From positions 21,140,268 to 21,204,267 of the forward strand of contig CM119263.1 in assembly GCA_051294375.1 (NCBI GenBank): 64,000 bases of DNA, in the 5' to 3' direction. A program made the position numbers and the translations under genes. Position 1 is the stretch's first letter. Each line of letters starts with the position of its first letter. The notes under the pieces were generated by a model. It had not been told where the DNA came from, did no database searches, and worked only from the letters and a program-made list of their open reading frames with translations. Origin of the DNA: Paraspadella gotoi. Its lineage: Eukaryota > Chaetognatha. Below are positions 61,112 through 64,000 of this stretch, piece after piece.

Positions 61112-61195
61112 GACCAATCAGTGAACGGGGAACACGTTTGGATGGACACGAACGCCTCGGGGGATTTTTGTTACGTCGGAGAAGTCGACTGCATC
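61112..61195 (+). CDS. DGK gene exon 9 (NGEHVWMDTNASGDFCYVGE), start of the C1 region
   Basis: An 84-bp phase-0 exon between ATCTCATTGCAG and ATC|GTAAGTTGG encodes 28 residues: DQSVNGEHVWMD, then TNASGDFCYVGEVDCI. The pattern GEHxWxxTNxSGDxCYxGExxC is the conserved lead-in to the first C1 (diacylglycerol/phorbol ester-type zinc finger) of type IV diacylglycerol kinases. The His and the two Cys visible here are the first part of that module. The rest of C1a, C1b, the catalytic and accessory domains and the ankyrin repeats expected for this class are not in the window, so the gene runs off the right edge. The enzyme phosphorylates diacylglycerol to phosphatidic acid; in Drosophila photoreceptors rdgA does this in the phototransduction lipid cycle. 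Confidence 0.93.
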
Positions 61196-61324
61196 GTAAG
61201 TTGGCTGATTCGCTGTTGTTGTTCCTGCCAAGGGTGATTTTGCTGGAGTGGTTGCTGTTGATGTTGATATTATTGTCGTTGGTAAAAAAATTTACTTGTG
61301 AAGAAACAATAATTATTGTTATGT

Positions 61325-61517
61325 GTTAGTGACAGGACCGTTTAATATAAGCAGTCCCTGAGCTTTGGATCAGGCTGAAACACCGTGTTACAGTCGGGGT
61401 TAAGCGCCCCGTCCCTATTACTGCTAAGAACCCCGACCTTTGAGTTGGGAGGCGAATGACTTGCCTCGCGCACCAATGGCTGCTGATGAACGGGTGGTGG
61501 ATTTTAGTCCACCATAC
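61325..61517 (-). mobile_element. tRNA-derived SINE, copy 4 (minus strand, degraded)
   Basis: The reverse complement starts GGTGGACTAAAATCCACCAC and CCGTTCATCAGC, includes CGCCTCCCAACTCAAAGGTC and TTAAGCGCCCC/CGGGGTTAAGCG-like parts, and ends with CTTATATTAAACGG. Compared with the other copies it lacks part of the B-box half and is about 40 bp shorter. Confidence 0.82.
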
Positions 61518-61805
61518 TTGTTAGCAAGCTTTTCAAAGTGTCATTTAACACCATAATTTTTTTTACTTTTAAGTAAAATCTATCAACAACCTTTTATTAA
61601 AAAAAAAATAAAGGTTTTTGAAACTAGATGCAGAGTTTCTCAAGCGTTCTGTCACTTTAAAAAGAATTGCTATGTCAAATTATAATGGTTAAAAAAAACT
61701 GAAAAGATGAGTTCAAAAAGTTTTATCTCGTACATTAATAAGAGAAATATTGATTTTTCACAATGAATTTTTTTATTTTTATTTTATTTCTAATTCCCAT
61801 TGTTA

Positions 61806-61846
61806 AAGACATGTTTTGAATAGTATTTCTATTCATCATCAGTGTA
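61806..61846 (-). ncRNA. Hammerhead-like motif, third copy
   Basis: On the minus strand CTGATGA is followed by the hairpin GAATAG-aaata-CTATTC and then AAAACATGTC. The order is the same as in the motifs at 22733 and 26645, with a different but perfectly paired stem II. The missing G of GAAA would weaken or abolish cleavage. Confidence 0.3.
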
Positions 61847-61855
61847 AAAAGATTT

Positions 61856-62810
61856 ATGGATCATAAGTTTAGCAATGTTAAGAATGTGTTTGAGGGAGAG
61901 ACTCTGGCCTCACCCCCCCTGGAGGCACAGCCGTCTGCTGTGGAAGACCCATCGCCGCCCACCACAGTGGCACCGGAGACCAAGAAGAGGCGACAAAGAA
62001 CCATGTCAACCTCCCTTACCACCAGGGAGTCACTGAGCCGCTGGTGTGGGTGTTAAAACCATGCAGGGGATTTCCACCTCAGTGACGGCTCGTGGTTCGT
62101 TACGCGAATTACTGGTGAAACCGAAGGACAAAATCTCCAAGCCCAGCTCGTCAGGCGCTGTCTACATAGCAGCCTGTGCGGGGGCAGGCAACCACAGCAG
62201 CATACGTGGTTGACACAGGGAAGTCTCTCAAACCTCCCTCTGGAGACTCAAATGGCCATTTTCTGTCAGCAGTGGCAGAACATGCGCATAAAACAGGCCA
62301 TCTATTTAGAGAAACTGACTGTCTCATGCTGGGCAAAGATGACAACTGGTACACAAGAGGTATTAGAGAAAAAATTTACATCAAAGCCCTCGAGCCCGCT
62401 TTGAACCGTGATGGGGGGCGATTCCAGCTGGTGTGGTGGTTCGCCCTGAACCATCAAAGCCCCACAACAACTCCCCTGTCCCAACTCAACGGAACAGAGG
62501 GAGACCTTCCCTGGCACGTCAGCCTCCTCAGCTGTTGCAACTCAGGATGACTCTCCTCATCCTGGGCGCCCACCAGAAAAGACGGCTTCAGCTGGAGGAT
62601 GGCGGAGTCCCAGAGCCAGCCCCAAAGCAGGCAAGAAGGGGACCAGGCCCACCTTCTCAGCAGAGGAGAGGAGGGCAGGCTGCAGGGGTGACAGGTCTTG
62701 TTGACATAAAGGTCGCGTTGGGCCTAATCCCTGACACCACCCGGTCTCATACCAATGACCATCCCAATGACCAGCCCTAATCTGCCACTGACCCTCATTT
62801 GACTGCCCAA
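61856..62810 (+). mobile_element. Penelope-like retroelement fossil, GIY-YIG endonuclease end
   Basis: Broken frames on the plus strand include YVVDTGKSLK (equivalent to the YIG.T.RSLK part of GIY-YIG nucleases) at about 62192, then GHFLSAVAEHAHKTGH, MLGKDDNWYTRGIREKIYIK and PALNRDGGRFQL near 62246-62430. This order (SA.AEH...TGH, W..RG..E.I.I, LNRDGG) is the standard C-terminal endonuclease of Penelope-like elements, which nicks DNA for target-primed reverse transcription. At least one frameshift separates it from the open part starting at 61856. The reverse transcriptase is not visible. The copy is 5'-truncated and dead. Confidence 0.82.
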
Positions 62811-63638
62811 AAAGGGGGAGGGGGCCATCTCAATATAAGCTTGGAAGATTTTGTGACCTCGCGTCCGGTCATTTTCCCTGGTCATTTAGTTGACCTTTTC
62901 AGACCAGTCTTTTCACCGTTCTAGTCGCTTTCTTGTAACTTTCTTTTAGCCGAAAACCTCGTCACTTGTTATTCGATCATAATCGTTTCTCTGGAAAAGA
63001 TCGACTGTATGGAACGGAATCCAAAGATTTTCTACATGAACTTATTGTACTACATTATTTCGCCATTTATATACCTCTACAATAAATAAACTTATTCACG
63101 AATTATTCGTCATTTATTCGACATTTACGTCATTCGTACATTATAATGTTAACATGCTGTTTTATATAGTATATAACTATATATTATATCTATAGCGTTA
63201 CGAACTAGAGCCCAAAAAGTATTTTTCTCTCTTTGGGCACAAAGTAATATAAAGGGTTAATGAGTCCATTAACGGGTTTGATTACGAAGCGCAAGGGTCG
63301 GAAACAAAACATGGGACTCGTGATAATATGAGACCATAAGAGGGGTGGGGTGGATTGATGATATAGCTGGGGGGAGGGGAGTTTCGATTCTCTCACACAT
63401 TCCCATTTTTGAAAATGGGAAACGGGAATGGGTCGTGGATTCGAAGATGGATACTTTTATTGCGATGGAGTTTTCCGTTTGGAAACATTCGGATACTCAA
63501 ACCGGGGAGGGGGGCGGTGAGAGGAAAGAAAAACTCTCGGCAATAACCGAAATTGTTGGAATAATGTTATGGGTTGTGGCTTTGAAACGATTCGTTTTGA
63601 TCGCGGTTTCACCCTCAGAAGTGAAGTAAAAGGTCACG

Positions 63639-63639
<1 letters not shown>

Positions 63640-63692
<53 letters not shown>

Positions 63693-63723
63693 ATTTAGAG
63701 GACGAGAGAGAGAGAGAGAGAGA
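63640..63723. repeat. (AG)n microsatellite, interrupted
   Basis: AG runs broken by GGAG, GAAG and AATTTAGAGGACG over about 80 bp. Confidence 0.92.
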
Positions 63724-64000
63724 CGATGTATGCGCTTACGAAATTGCTTCTTTATTTATTTTATCCAGTTACTTTTAAGGACTTCCCCGTTGGAATATTA
63801 TTGTTTTTTTCTTTGTTCAATTGTTTTTTTTTCTCACGAATATCGTGATATTTTTTAAGTCAAGAAAATTCTTCTTGCTTCAAAAGATGCCTCGACACGC
63901 GCTGATGCTCTTTGAAAGTTTCCCTTTCTATTTCTCCAACGAAAGTGTCAAAACTGTTAAATAAAAGACTCTCATCTCGTGACGAAGTTGACGAGCAACG

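Larger units (their letters stand above)
61196..64000 (+). other. Intron 9 of the DGK gene (start only)
   Basis: It begins with GTAAGT at 61196, and no further DGK exon is visible to 64000. It holds a reversed SINE, a Penelope-like fossil, an AG tract, and AT-rich filler at 63080-63640 and 63780-64000 in which I see nothing else. Confidence 0.7.

Overview
The window looks like intron-rich nuclear DNA from an invertebrate animal. It has AT-rich introns, GC-rich short exons with canonical GT/AG borders, very dense AG/CT microsatellites, tRNA-derived SINEs, and fossils of Penelope-like, Tc1/mariner-like and hAT-like elements. I see nothing bacterial: no operons, Shine-Dalgarno sites, CRISPR array or phage. 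An arthropod is my best guess from the style of the encoded N-terminus and the repeats, but this is not proven.

One gene explains the coding signal. Nine short plus-strand exons (1-118, 928-997, 7254-7482, 13256-13510, 18354-18719, 21776-21936, 29028-29194, 60853-60952, 61112-61195) agree in splice phase wherever the junction can be tested. They encode the N-terminal part of a type IV diacylglycerol kinase (DGK zeta/iota, Drosophila rdgA type), a lipid kinase that turns diacylglycerol into phosphatidic acid. The identification rests on the last two exons, which carry the KAI..K, VDWS and GEHxWxxTNxSGDFCYVGE blocks that lead into the first C1 zinc finger of this class. The C1 domains, kinase core and ankyrin repeats must lie beyond base 64000. 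The exons before them encode a disordered, Ser-rich region with a CIHC motif, an acidic run, polyQ and polyG.

The rest is intron. Introns 1-5 (to 21.8 kb) hold microsatellites, a repeat family carrying GGAC arrays, a SINE, a probable 3-kb hAT-like element with two copies of another 255-bp repeat, a telomere-like tandem array and a cluster of CCAAT boxes just upstream of exon 5. Intron 6 is dominated by a giant inverted repeat (about 22.0-24.7 kb against 24.8-27.4 kb), then a 36-bp minisatellite and two gaps. The 31.7-kb intron 7 contains a duplicated block beside a gap at 29.6 kb and a larger direct duplication (41.7-48.5 and 50.4-55.2 kb). Only the first copy of the larger duplication carries a 2261-bp long-inverted-repeat transposon inserted at a TA; the second copy keeps the empty site. 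The end of the window has a minus-strand SINE and a Penelope-like GIY-YIG endonuclease fossil.

Six N gaps interrupt the sequence. Several are flanked by near-duplicate sequence that differs mainly by small indels, so part of the large-scale structure may be assembly artefact (unmerged haplotypes or uncorrected long reads) rather than biology. I found no clearly new molecular system. The most interesting points are the DGK N-terminus with its recurring R-x-x-S-hydrophobic-D sites, the filled/empty transposon site, and hammerhead-ribozyme-like motifs in repeats.
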